DNA of 64,000 nucleotides, from positions 74,058,785 through 74,122,784 of the forward strand of contig OZ026623.1 in NCBI GenBank assembly GCA_964020975.1. Direction: 5' to 3'. Origin of the DNA: Hermodice carunculata (taxonomy: Eukaryota > Annelida > Polychaeta > Eunicida > Amphinomidae). The position numbers were made by a program, and so were the translations under genes. Shown here in pieces: positions 1 through 13,400 of the stretch (position 1 is its first letter; every line of letters starts with the position of its first letter). Below the pieces are notes generated by a model that worked only from the letters and a program-made list of their open reading frames with translations, searched no databases and was not told where the DNA came from.

Positions 1-199
1 ATGTCACTTACTAGCAGGTATCAGTGATTCTCATAAATAGTAAAGTACAATCATATATATTTACTATTTTCTCTCACAAGGGTTGGTGTGAAAAATCAGG
101 TCCCTCCTAATTTTCCCCACCAACAAGGATCTCTCGTGAGAGAAAAACTCATTCTCAACCATATACGATTCTCTATTTAATTCTTTTTGTGAATGAGTT

Positions 200-1830
200 G
201 TAAGGTATTGTGTTGAATGGCGTTCAAGGTCTCAAGCCGTTTTGGAATACCATTATCAAGCCGAAAAGAGACCATGTGTTATTTTTGGGGGGAACACATA
301 AGGATTGTGGTGAGACACGTGACGGTGTTGTCGCTGACCTGTATCGTTTTTGGGGAAAGCACGTAGGGACTGTGGTGAGCCACGGGACGGTGTTGTCGCT
401 GACCTGTATTGTAAAACCAAACCGGAATATCAATGCGCTGTAAGATATGAAAAGCGACAAGGGGAGTATCGTAAGAACACAAAAGATGAATGAAACTTTG
501 CCGATGAAAGATAAGAGGCAGTTCTGGCGGGAAACCAAGGTAGTAAACTTTACCAAACGTACTGTTCCGCCGCACATAGATGGTTTTTGTACGAACGATA
601 GCATAGCAGGTTATTTGGGGAGAAATTTGACATTCTTCATAATCCCTTACCATCTGCCCCAGACAATATCTCGCACATCAAACAGACTGTAACTGGTTCT
701 TTGAAAAGGTGTGTCACAAATGACTATATCATTATTAACGATGAAGTTGTAAATGCCGTTAAACTACTGAAGTCTAATAAGAGCCATGGTGACTTAGGGT
801 TAGACTCTAATAATATTATTTATGGCCCAGGTAACCTGTGTGAAATTTGGAGTCGATTGTACACTGCGGTAATTATACGTGGCTCGACTCAGCATTTTCT
901 TTTTGTCGGCTACAGTTTCTTTAGTACCCAAGGATAAATGTGGAAATCAATGTGATAGTGTAAATTATGGAGGTATGGTATTTCTCTCGTTTCACCAATT
1001 GTAAAAATAATGTATCTGATTACATAGATACGCAAAGTCTTTGGAAGCCTCGTATCTTCAGGTCGCATTTACGCAGCACCACTCTACTGTAATGTGCAAC
1101 CTAGTTCTCCGTCATGCAGTCAACTACTACCTGAACAAGGGCTCGTATACCTTTTGCTGTATTCTAGATGCAAGTAAAGCATTCGGTAGGGTCATTTATG
1201 GTAAGCTCTTTAGTATTTTACCAGACAGTGGTGTACCACATATTATCGTCCGTCTTCTGCTAAACATGTTCGTTAAAAAGAAGGCTCGAATATCATGAAA
1301 TCACAACTTCTCTGAATATTTTTTCAGCAAAATAGTGTTAGACAGGGTGGTACTATTTCCTCTTTATTGTATACGATTTATGCTGATAAACTTATCAGAC
1401 GTCTCCAGATACATGCTGCTAGTTGTCACTTTGGTCATATGTTTGCTGGTACTATTTGCTATGCAGATGATACAGCCATCCTCAGCTCTGGTATAAAAGG
1501 TCTGCTGAAAATTATGCCTATTTATGAAGAGTATGTGCCAGATTTGATGTACCATACAAGGCAAAGAAAGCAAAATGTACGAGGTTCCCACGCAGTAAAA
1601 CAATGTCTGATTTCTCAGTGTACTTAAATGGTAATTGTCTGGGTATCAACAAACCTTTGATCATGGCGAGAGGGTGGAACTAAGCCACAGGAGGGGAGAT
1701 TGCAATGGTCGATGCAACTTTATCTTAAATAAATAGTGTTCCGTTCCCAGTGCAGTCCAGACAAGATTGTTACAATATTACTGTTGTCATCTCTACGGTT
1801 ATGAAGCACGGAAATTTGCCTATCCAGACA
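200..1830 (+). mobile_element. Decayed LINE (non-LTR retrotransposon), reverse transcriptase part
   Basis: Reverse transcriptase blocks are readable on the plus strand but in shifting frames. A pre-RT linker is followed by the NKSHGDLGLDSN block near 780-810. The LDASKAFGRVIYGKLF block (normally LDxSKAFDxV) lies near 1160-1215, VRQGGTIS near 1340, and the catalytic CYADDTAIL near 1460-1480. A C-terminal scrap (FSVYLNGNCLG) follows near 1615-1650. Several stops and frame changes separate the blocks, so it cannot make a protein. The clade is not certain; the layout is like jockey/CR1-type elements. The right end runs into an (AT)n tract. The 5' part probably extends left of this point, but I cannot recognise it in 1-200. 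Confidence 0.85.
279..410 (+). repeat. Local tandem duplication, about 66 bp x 2, inside the LINE
   Basis: Two adjacent stretches (about 279-345 and 346-410) share a long core ending in gacggtgttgtcgctgacct and differ at a handful of positions. The duplication is inside the pre-RT part of the LINE remnant and probably arose after insertion. Confidence 0.75.
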
Positions 1831-1836
1831 TTCATA

Positions 1837-1840
<4 letters not shown>

Positions 1841-1906
<66 letters not shown>
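1841..1906. repeat. (AT)n microsatellite
   Basis: About 33 AT dinucleotides in an uninterrupted run. It directly follows the LINE remnant. Confidence 0.98.
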
Positions 1907-1909
<3 letters not shown>

Positions 1910-2531
1910 CACATGGAACATAAATATCAGAAGAGCATGGGATCTTCCCAGAAAATCACATTGTAACATAGTTCCCTGTTCATCAGGATCCCAGCACATA
2001 TCAATCATAATGTATAAAAGTTTATATCACTTTATAGGAATATGTATCATTAAAAAATGTTTCGGTAGCCATGATGGTTGGACATTCAGCTATTGATGTA
2101 AGGAGTCTGATTCATTAGAACATGTAGCGAAAAATGTAATGCAGATATTGTAAAGTTGTTACAAAAGAAGATACTAAGGTATGCTTCATGTGCAAGTACA
2201 TCGGAGATCAGATTCATCAGATTCAACTTAACATTCCAGAAAAAAATCAATTTTTCAACTTTCTTGATGAGGCAAATGTCGAATATTCCAGAAGAAGGTC
2301 GGAATATTCCACTTCCCATCCTTCTGCTAAAAAGTGAATATGAATTCTATAATAGTGTCATACATTGTTCTAAAGAATCAAATTATTGCATCCCCCACCC
2401 ATTTCATTTCAACCCGATGCAGCTGCCGGTCCAGTGAAAATGAAGACCCATTCACACCAGGACAAACGAAGACCACAATTCAGGCGTATAATAGGCCAAA
2501 GTAACACAATTGAATGAACAGCATACTTCAG
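1907..2531. other. Unassigned spacer
   Basis: AT-rich non-repetitive sequence with no recognisable gene or element between the (AT)n tract and the CA-rich tract. Confidence 0.6.
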
Positions 2532-2604
2532 ATCACACACGGACACATATACGCAGACACATATAGACACAGACACAGACACAGACACAGACACACACAC
2601 ACAT
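2532..2604. repeat. CA-rich imperfect microsatellite
   Basis: Mixed acacat, cagaca and pure (AC)n units. Open frames across it are low-complexity artefacts. Confidence 0.9.
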
Positions 2605-2705
2605 ATCGTGAAATACCCGGTGCCAACTGTTGAACACATTAAGGTCTGAGAGTCTCCAGAAGTGCCTCTGTTCCATTTCGAAGCAGTTGGCCAGACAGTT
2701 TTTGG

Positions 2706-5700
2706 ATAGTACAGAAAAACCTGATCCATATTCATTAATTCCAAACCCAACAATGACAGCAAAGAGATTCCAGACTTGCCAAAGCATCAATATTTCTTTT
2801 CCAAAACCAATGTGAAGAAACAAATTTCTCTCCTGACTTGAGACAGGCAGTCACCCATAAAAGGCAACTGGTGGTTTTAAATCGATCCTCTCAACCTTAG
2901 AAATATTCATCATTAACTGCAGACACTAGTTCATTTCCAAAATGTATAGGCCTAACCACCAAAAACACAAATTTCATTACTTCTGCCAAAAATAAAAAGA
3001 GACCTGTTAGGCCTATCACCTTTTAGTTCTTCCGACTTGTCATACACCTAAGTTTACAGCAAAAGAGTAAAGTAAGCCTACATCGTTTTTGTGATATTTA
3101 TGAATCTGGAACATTACAAACACACTCTACCTCCACTATAACTATGAGTCGGAGAACAAAGCCCACAGCACAACATAGCCAATGAAGTAATTTTCAAATA
3201 GTACAGAAAAACCTGATCCATATTCATTAATTCCAAACCCAACAATGACAGCAAAGAGATTCCAGACTTGCCAAAGCATCAATATTTCTTTTCCAAAACC
3301 AATGTGAAGAAACAAATTTCTCTCCTGACTTGAGACAGGCAGTCACCCATAAAAGGCAACTGGTGGTTTTAAATCGATCCTCTCAACCTTAGAAATATTC
3401 ATCATTAACTGCAGACACTAGTTCATTTCCAAAATGTATAGGCCTAACCACCAAAAACACAAATTTCATTACTTCTGCCAAAAATAAAAAGAGACCTGTT
3501 AGGCCTATCACCTTTTAGTTCTTCCGACTTGTCATACACCTAAGTTTACAGCAAAAGAGTAAAGTAAGCCTACATCGTTTTTGTGATATTTATGAATCTG
3601 GAACATTACAAACACACTCTACCTCCACTATAACTATGAGTCGGAGAACAAAGCCCACAGCACAACATAGCCAATGAAGTAATTTTCAAATAGTACAGAA
3701 AAACCTGATCCATATTCATTAATTCCAAACCCAACAATGACAGCAAAGAGATTCCAGACTTGCCAAAGCATCAATATTTCTTTTCCAAAACCAATGTGAA
3801 GAAACAAATTTCTCTCCTGACTTGAGACAGGCAGTCACCCATAAAAGGCAACTGGTGGTTTTAAATCGATCCTCTCAACCTTAGAAATATTCATCATTAA
3901 CTGCAGACACTAGTTCATTTCCAAAATGTATAGGCCTAACCACCAAAAACACAAATTTCATTACTTCTGCCAAAAATAAAAAGAGACCTGTTAGGCCTAT
4001 CACCTTTTAGTTCTTCCGACTTGTCATACACCTAAGTTTACAGCAAAAGAGTAAAGTAAGCCTACATCGTTTTTGTGATATTTATGAATCTGGAACATTA
4101 CAAACACACTCTACCTCCACTATAACTATGAGTCGGAGAACAAAGCCCACAGCACAACATAGCCAATGAAGTAATTTTCAAATAGTACAGAAAAACCTGA
4201 TCCATATTCATTAATTCCAAACCCAACAATGACAGCAAAGAGATTCCAGACTTGCCAAAGCATCAATATTTCTTTTCCAAAACCAATGTGAAGAAACAAA
4301 TTTCTCTCCTGACTTGAGACAGGCAGTCACCCATAAAAGGCAACTGGTGGTTTTAAATCGATCCTCTCAACCTTAGAAATATTCATCATTAACTGCAGAC
4401 ACTAGTTCATTTCCAAAATGTATAGGCCTAACCACCAAAAACACAAATTTCATTACTTCTGCCAAAAATAAAAAGAGACCTGTTAGGCCTATCACCTTTT
4501 AGTTCTTCCGACTTGTCATACACCTAAGTTTACAGCAAAAGAGTAAAGTAAGCCTACATCGTTTTTGTGATATTTATGAATCTGGAACATTACAAACACA
4601 CTCTACCTCCACTATAACTATGAGTCGGAGAACAAAGCCCACAGCACAACATAGCCAATGAAGTAATTTTCAAATAGTACAGAAAAACCTGATCCATATT
4701 CATTAATTCCAAACCCAACAATGACAGCAAAGAGATTCCAGACTTGCCAAAGCATCAATATTTCTTTTCCAAAACCAATGTGAAGAAACAAATTTCTCTC
4801 CTGACTTGAGACAGGCAGTCACCCATAAAAGGCAACTGGTGGTTTTAAATCGATCCTCTCAACCTTAGAAATATTCATCATTAACTGCAGACACTAGTTC
4901 ATTTCCAAAATGTATAGGCCTAACCACCAAAAACACAAATTTCATTACTTCTGCCAAAAATAAAAAGAGACCTGTTAGGCCTATCACCTTTTAGTTCTTC
5001 CGACTTGTCATACACCTAAGTTTACAGCAAAAGAGTAAAGTAAGCCTACATCGTTTTTGTGATATTTATGAATCTGGAACATTACAAACACACTCTACCT
5101 CCACTATAACTATGAGTCGGAGAACAAAGCCCACAGCACAACATAGCCAATGAAGTAATTTTCAAATAGTACAGAAAAACCTGATCCATATTCATTAATT
5201 CCAAACCCAACAATGACAGCAAAGAGATTCCAGACTTGCCAAAGCATCAATATTTCTTTTCCAAAACCAATGTGAAGAAACAAATTTCTCTCCTGACTTG
5301 AGACAGGCAGTCACCCATAAAAGGCAACTGGTGGTTTTAAATCGATCCTCTCAACCTTAGAAATATTCATCATTAACTGCAGACACTAGTTCATTTCCAA
5401 AATGTATAGGCCTAACCACCAAAAACACAAATTTCATTACTTCTGCCAAAAATAAAAAGAGACCTGTTAGGCCTATCACCTTTTAGTTCTTCCGACTTGT
5501 CATACACCTAAGTTTACAGCAAAAGAGTAAAGTAAGCCTACATCGTTTTTGTGATATTTATGAATCTGGAACATTACAAACACACTCTACCTCCACTATA
5601 ACTATGAGTCGGAGAACAAAGCCCACAGCACAACATAGCCAATGAAGTAATTTTCAAATAGTACAGAAAAACCTGATCCATATTCATTAATTCCAAACCC

Positions 5701-8700
5701 AACAATGACAGCAAAGAGATTCCAGACTTGCCAAAGCATCAATATTTCTTTTCCAAAACCAATGTGAAGAAACAAATTTCTCTCCTGACTTGAGACAGGC
5801 AGTCACCCATAAAAGGCAACTGGTGGTTTTAAATCGATCCTCTCAACCTTAGAAATATTCATCATTAGCTGCAGACACTAGTTCATTTCCAAAATGTATA
5901 GGCCTAACCACCAAAAACACAAATTTCATTACTTCTGCCAAAAATAAAAAGAGACCTGTTAGGCCTATCACCTTTTAGTTCTTCCGACTTGTCATACACC
6001 TAAGTTTACAGCAAAAGAGTAAAGTAAGCCTACATCGTTTTTGTGATATTTATGAATCTGGAACATTACAAACACACTCTACCTCCACTATAACTATGAG
6101 TCGGAGAACAAAGCCCACAGCACAACATAGCCAATGAAGTAATTTTCAAATAGTACAGAAAAACCTGATCCATATTCATTAATTCCAAACCCAACAATGA
6201 CAGCAAAGAGATTCCAGACTTGCCAAAGCATCAATATTTCTTTTCCAAAACCAATGTGAAGAAACAAATTTCTCTCCTGACTTGAGACAGGCAGTCACCC
6301 ATAAAAGGCAACTGGTGGTTTTAAATCGATCCTCTCAACCTTAGAAATATTCATCATTAACTGCAGACACTAGTTCATTTCCAAAATGTATAGGCCTAAC
6401 CACCAAAAACACAAATTTCATTACTTCTGCCAAAAATAAAAAGAGACCTGTTAGGCCTATCACCTTTTAGTTCTTCCGACTTGTCATACACCTAAGTTTA
6501 CAGCAAAAGAGTAAAGTAAGCCTACATCGTTTTTGTGATATTTATGAATCTGGAACATTACAAACACACTCTACCTCCACTATAACTATGAGTCGGAGAA
6601 CAAAGCCCACAGCACAACATAGCCAATGAAGTAATTTTCAAATAGTACAGAAAAACCTGATCCATATTCATTAATTCCAAACCCAACAATGACAGCAAAG
6701 AGATTCCAGACTTGCCAAAGCATCAATATTTCTTTTCCAAAACCAATGTGAAGAAACAAATTTCTCTCCTGACTTGAGACAGGCAGTCACCCATAAAAGG
6801 CAACTGGTGGTTTTAAATCGATCCTCTCAACCTTAGAAATATTCATCATTAACTGCAGACACTAGTTCATTTCCAAAATGTATAGGCCTAACCACCAAAA
6901 ACACAAATTTCATTACTTCTGCCAAAAATAAAAAGAGACCTGTTAGGCCTATCACCTTTTAGTTCTTCCGACTTGTCATACACCTAAGTTTACAGCAAAA
7001 GAGTAAAGTAAGCCTACATCGTTTTTGTGATATTTATGAATCTGGAACATTACAAACACACTCTACCTCCACTATAACTATGAGTCGGAGAACAAAGCCC
7101 ACAGCACAACATAGCCAATGAAGTAATTTTCAAATAGTACAGAAAAACCTGATCCATATTCATTAATTCCAAACCCAACAATGACAGCAAAGAGATTCCA
7201 GACTTGCCAAAGCATCAATATTTCTTTTCCAAAACCAATGTGAAGAAACAAATTTCTCTCCTGACTTGAGACAGGCAGTCACCCATAAAAGGCAACTGGT
7301 GGTTTTAAATCGATCCTCTCAACCTTAGAAATATTCATCATTAACTGCAGACACTAGTTCATTTCCAAAATGTATAGGCCTAACCACCAAAAACACAAAT
7401 TTCATTACTTCTGCCAAAAATAAAAAGAGACCTGTTAGGCCTATCACCTTTTAGTTCTTCCGACTTGTCATACACCTAAGTTTACAGCAAAAGAGTAAAG
7501 TAAGCCTACATCGTTTTTGTGATATTTATGAATCTGGAACATTACAAACACACTCTACCTCCACTATAACTATGAGTCGGAGAACAAAGCCCACAGCACA
7601 ACATAGCCAATGAAGTAATTTTCAAATAGTACAGAAAAACCTGATCCATATTCATTAATTCCAAACCCAACAATGACAGCAAAGAGATTCCAGACTTGCC
7701 AAAGCATCAATATTTCTTTTCCAAAACCAATGTGAAGAAACAAATTTCTCTCCTGACTTGAGACAGGCAGTCACCCATAAAAGGCAACTGGTGGTTTTAA
7801 ATCGATCCTCTCAACCTTAGAAATATTCATCATTAACTGCAGACACTAGTTCATTTCCAAAATGTATAGGCCTAACCACCAAAAACACAAATTTCATTAC
7901 TTCTGCCAAAAATAAAAAGAGACCTGTTAGGCCTATCACCTTTTAGTTCTTCCGACTTGTCATACACCTAAGTTTACAGCAAAAGAGTAAAGTAAGCCTA
8001 CATCGTTTTTGTGATATTTATGAATCTGGAACATTACAAACACACTCTACCTCCACTATAACTATGAGTCGGAGAACAAAGCCCACAGCACAACATAGCC
8101 AATGAAGTAATTTTCAAATAGTACAGAAAAACCTGATCCATATTCATTAATTCCAAACCCAACAATGACAGCAAAGAGATTCCAGACTTGCCAAAGCATC
8201 AATATTTCTTTTCCAAAACCAATGTGAAGAAACAAATTTCTCTCCTGACTTGAGACAGGCAGTCACCCATAAAAGGCAACTGGTGGTTTTAAATCGATCC
8301 TCTCAACCTTAGAAATATTCATCATTAACTGCAGACACTAGTTCATTTCCAAAATGTATAGGCCTAACCACCAAAAACACAAATTTCATTACTTCTGCCA
8401 AAAATAAAAAGAGACCTGTTAGGCCTATCACCTTTTAGTTCTTCCGACTTGTCATACACCTAAGTTTACAGCAAAAGAGTAAAGTAAGCCTACATCGTTT
8501 TTGTGATATTTATGAATCTGGAACATTACAAACACACTCTACCTCCACTATAACTATGAGTCGGAGAACAAAGCCCACAGCACAACATAGCCAATGAAGT
8601 AATTTTCAAATAGTACAGAAAAACCTGATCCATATTCATTAATTCCAAACCCAACAATGACAGCAAAGAGATTCCAGACTTGCCAAAGCATCAATATTTC

Positions 8701-9551
8701 TTTTCCAAAACCAATGTGAAGAAACAAATTTCTCTCCTGACTTGAGACAGGCAGTCACCCATAAAAGGCAACTGGTGGTTTTAAATCGATCCTCTCAACC
8801 TTAGAAATATTCATCATTAACTGCAGACACTAGTTCATTTCCAAAATGTATAGGCCTAACCACCAAAAACACAAATTTCATTACTTCTGCCAAAAATAAA
8901 AAGAGACCTGTTAGGCCTATCACCTTTTAGTTCTTCCGACTTGTCATACACCTAAGTTTACAGCAAAAGAGTAAAGTAAGCCTACATCGTTTTTGTGATA
9001 TTTATGAATCTGGAACATTACAAACACACTCTACCTCCACTATAACTATGAGTCGGAGAACAAAGCCCACAGCACAACATAGCCAATGAAGTAATTTTCA
9101 AATAGTACAGAAAAACCTGATCCATATTCATTAATTCCAAACCCAACAATGACAGCAAAGAGATTCCAGACTTGCCAAAGCATCAATATTTCTTTTCCAA
9201 AACCAATGTGAAGAAACAAATTTCTCTCCTGACTTGAGACAGGCAGTCACCCATAAAAGGCAACTGGTGGTTTTAAATCGATCCTCTCAACCTTAGAAAT
9301 ATTCATCATTAACTGCAGACACTAGTTCATTTCCAAAATGTATAGGCCTAACCACCAAAAACACAAATTTCATTACTTCTGCCAAAAATAAAAAGAGACC
9401 TGTTAGGCCTATCACCTTTTAGTTCTTCCGACTTGTCATACACCTAAGTTTACAGCAAAAGAGTAAAGTAAGCCTACATCGTTTTTGTGATATTTATGAA
9501 TCTGGAACATTACAAACACACTCTACCTCCACTATAACTATGAGTCGGAGA
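2706..9551 (+). repeat. Satellite array, 492-bp unit, about 13.9 copies
   Basis: The landmark gtacagaaaaacctgatcc recurs at 2709, 3201, 3693, 4185, 4677, 5169, 5661, 6153, 6645, 7137, 7629, 8121, 8613 and 9105, always exactly 492 bp apart. The last copy stops about 46 bp short, at the point where gagtcggaga runs into unrelated sequence. By eye the copies are almost letter-identical; the only difference I found is A to G at 5868. The unit has no long open frame. It contains several aggcct-type motifs and the motif gacttgagacaggcagtcac, which reappears elsewhere in the window. Such uniformity implies very recent amplification or continuing homogenisation. Diverged relatives of the unit lie at 39380-39944 (inverted) and 55925-56460. 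Confidence 0.98.
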
Positions 9552-10482
9552 TATTTTAAAGATTTTGTCAAAATAGAACAAAAAATTGATGAAAAACATC
9601 ACTGGAGCATGACAATTTGAACAAACTTGGTACCGACCTACCAAAGGTAAAGCCCAACCAGGCTTGTAGTGGATCTACCCAACGGTTTTGGAGTTGTCGA
9701 AAGTATGAAGTGTAGATGGGACGGATGACGTACAGACGGAAGATAGACGGACGGACGATGGACGACTGACCATGCTCAAAGCTTAGCTGGCTGACAATTC
9801 AGCTGCAATAACAAGGTGACACTGCATTAGTTTCATGAAGCAACACTAGGTGGTAGGAAAGTACATCAGTATATAGTAATAAACCGATAGAAGACCATAA
9901 TACTGGCATATTGTGATCAGAGTCAACAGCCATATTTTTTCATGAATTAATATGTATGCTGATATACATAGCATATCAATTTTAACAACTTTCCAGGTGT
10001 TTCAGAGATGATATATACTAAGAGGAAATGCCATTCATGATCTCAAATGGCCATTTATCATTTGCGTTTTCCTGCATTAATGATCCCATAGTTGAAATAT
10101 GCTAATAAAAGGTCTGTTTTCGATACAATGCCACTAATATTGAATTTCGCAATGTAATATTTTGGCGGCCAGATTTCGTGTTTATGCCACAGACCGCCTT
10201 GTCACTTGGCAATAAATACGAGAATTCTGAGCTTGGTAATGTGGACTATATATACCATAAAAAGTACCCCTCCTGTTTGAAAAACAATAATTTAGAAGTG
10301 TCACCATTTTATTATGTTGTACATGCGTTGATGGAAACGTTAACAGCGTTACAGTACGGGTATCCTATTAGTTTGAGATTGTGGGCTGTCATTGAACCAT
10401 GTGGAAAAGTTCATTATAATGTAAACCGCATCAATTGCCAAGGTTTCTTTCCCTGAAAAAGATGATGGTATCCAATATGAAA
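9552..10482. other. Spacer between satellite array and receptor 3' end
   Basis: No gene is recognised. It holds a short cagacgga/gacggacg-rich patch near 9730-9760. Its right part should be the receptor's 3' untranslated region. An open frame at 10178-10456 (+) has no recognisable features. Confidence 0.6.
10308..10313 (-). promoter_or_regulatory. Candidate poly(A) signal AATAAA of the receptor gene
   Basis: On the minus strand AATAAA lies about 170 bp beyond the receptor stop codon. That is a reasonable distance for 3' end formation. The hexamer alone is weak evidence in AT-rich DNA. Confidence 0.4.
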
Positions 10483-13400
10483 TTAAAACTGTTGCCAAAA
10501 AAATTTAAGTTTACTAACCAACACAAAGCTTTGTTGATAACTAACATTGACAAACATTGTATCTGCCAAGCTGGGAATAATAATTGATAAAATTATTAGC
10601 CACCGGAAGGATTCATGATTTTTTGTTTGTATTTGCTGAAACACCAACTCAATTATGGTCAAAGTAATAATCAATATACCAAAAACAATCGACAATAAAA
10701 TATTTAACGTGAACTTTGAATTTCTAGATTTTCTACCTGCCTTTTTACTTGTCATTTCTAAAGTTATCCAGATGGAGGTATGTCCTAAAAGATAACTCAG
10801 CCATGTAGCTATTCGTACGGTAAGAAAACAGATATATAACCAGCCTGTCGACCACATGAATCTCACCTTAGATACGCATAGAGATCCATATAATATTAAA
10901 AGAGGACTATCATCATCATCATCATCTACCTTGAGATTTGTAACCATTACAGAGCTGACGATAAGAAGTACTGACCAAAGAAATGTAAACATGGCCTTGG
11001 TTTTATATGACGACAACTGAATTTTAAAAAGAAGGACAATGTCCACAAAACGCTCCCACGAGAGCATAAGGATTATAACTAGCCTACAGCACGATGACCA
11101 CGAAGAAATAAATCTTCCTACGGCACATAGCAAACTGAAACGCCACTGTATATCAAAGTCTGCATAAATATCCCCAAAGACGCTATCTGCCATCAATAGC
11201 ATACAAATATGTAAACTAGTTACTATCTCTACCAACGTCAAATATTGTCTGAGAAGCCCCTGTGTACTTTTTGTTGTTTTGGGCAGATTAAAAAGAAAAG
11301 CGATTGCATTTGCAAACAGAATACATAAACCCACCGTGCTCATAATTGTCTTTTGTCCTATACTTGGAAGAAGACGACCACACCCAATAAAACATAGCGG
11401 GTTTGGGGCACATGTATCAACAGAAGGTAGAAAACAACAGAAATGAAAATAATCACTCTCAAATGAGCTCAGATTCCTTAACAATACAAAATCTGAAAAG
11501 ATGGATTGTTTTATTGTGTTTTGCGTTAAATTAATACATCTTAACTTTATCAGACTATGGAATATGTCACTAGATACCCCTCTCAATAAATTTTGTGACA
11601 TGTCTATTACTTCGACATTCTTCATACCCATAAATGAGCCAGCATCCACCACAGTAACGTTCAGACCGTGCAAATCTAATCTCAATAAGCTAGATAACCC
11701 TTTAAAACTTAAATGCTGTACAATGCGCAATGGGTTTCCAGCCAAGAATATGTTTCCTAATGATACCAGTCCAAAAAATGTATTGGGCCTTAAGACTTCA
11801 AGATGATTGTATGAAATATTCAATTCCCTCAAACTTCCAAAATGGAAAAATGACAAAGGTTCAATTTTCAGTATATGGTTATTTCCTATGTGTAATCTGA
11901 ATATATTATACATTATTGGGGCAACTTTTTTCCAGGAACGGATATTGTTACCGCAGAAAATGACAGCTCGTTGTTGTACAGAAAGGTGAGGGAAGGACGT
12001 CATGTTCAAATTGACACATTGCAGGTAGTAGCCTACACATTTACATTTGTTTGGGCATCTTTCCACTTCACATAAATATTCATCATCAAATGACTCAACA
12101 CATTGTACAATCCCATCGCAAACCTCCATCTGGTGCAGGTAGCTCTTCTCATACTTGCAACGGAAGAAATGTGGAAATGCAAAATTTGTACACTCCCTTT
12201 CCTCAACACCCCCTGGACAGTCCCATTTATGATCGCATATCATTCGTATCGGTACACAATAGTTATTCGGACACTTGAACAGGGATGGACAAGTTCTGTG
12301 TTTACAATTGATGAGATGTGCACCATTTTGACAATGCATTGTGTTGCCATAACGGTCGATGTCATATTGACAACTCGAGGTCCTTCTGTAACAAGGATAT
12401 TTGCTGCGTTTGTCACATGGTACCCAGTTAGCATTGAAACAAATATCTATGTCAGATAAAGTATTCTCTATCGCTGATGGAAAGTTAGATTGCGCTTCAA
12501 GTTGCAGACAGCTTGTTTCGTCGGTTTCATCATAACAATCTTTTATACTATCACATATTTTGGACAGTGGGACGCACCCCTTAAAAGCACACTGGAAGTA
12601 TTCTTGTCCACACGTGCATAACGGCAGTGTACATTTCTCTGCACAATAGTCAGTAGTCAGCACTGACGCATTTTGAAAAACAAAACACATTGTACAGTTG
12701 TCTTCATCTTCATTTTCGGAACAATCTGTATGTCCATCACATCTGTAGTGAATTGGCAAGCATTCTTCATTTTTACATTGAAACTGTCCTATCAGACAAC
12801 CTATTTTCATCACATATGGTTGTGTCTGGCAGAGAACACTGTTATGCGTCACTGGGTAATGCGAGTAATTTGTATAAAGTTGAAGATTTATGTTGACAAG
12901 AGGTATGTATGTTTTAAAGTTACAATTGTTTTGTAGAAGAAAATGGTAGAAAAAATAAGACGATTCACTGGAATTTATTGCATTTGGTTTAATGGAGAAC
13001 ATTGCTTGTTTCTCATTGGTTGTATTTCTTATAACTATGAGATGTTTGCCATGGGTCATTTGGAGTATTTTTACAATCCACGCCAAGTTATAAAATGTCA
13101 CAAGACTTTTACAATTTCGCTGAAAAATATGAAATCGGGAGTGAGTTAAATCTTTGTATAATTTTAGAATTAGATTATTTGTGAATGCCACATTCAAAGT
13201 ATTGAATCTGTACACAAAGGCATTCATGACTACACAAATCTGTGCAGCATGTTGAAACGTAAGAAAATCTCCAAAAGCAGGATAAATGCACTTTTTGCTT
13301 ATTAGTAACCAGTGTTTAGTACAAGTCTTTCGCATAAGGACCCGTTCATGCCATTTAACCCACGATGCTATACCGACGGGCACTGTAAGAATCTTGCACA

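Noticed and set aside
1720-2096. Open frames rich in Ile-Tyr over the (AT)n tract
   Set aside because: Low-complexity artefacts of the dinucleotide repeat. The same holds at 13.9, 26.8 and 44.2 kb, and for the ATCT and CA tracts.
2706-9551. Regular repeats with constant spacing, superficially CRISPR-like
   Set aside because: The whole 492-bp period is repeated with no variable spacers, and the genome is eukaryotic. It is a satellite array.
10178-10456. 92-codon plus-strand frame near the receptor 3' end
   Set aside because: No recognisable domain and no ATG at its start. It overlaps the probable 3' UTR.
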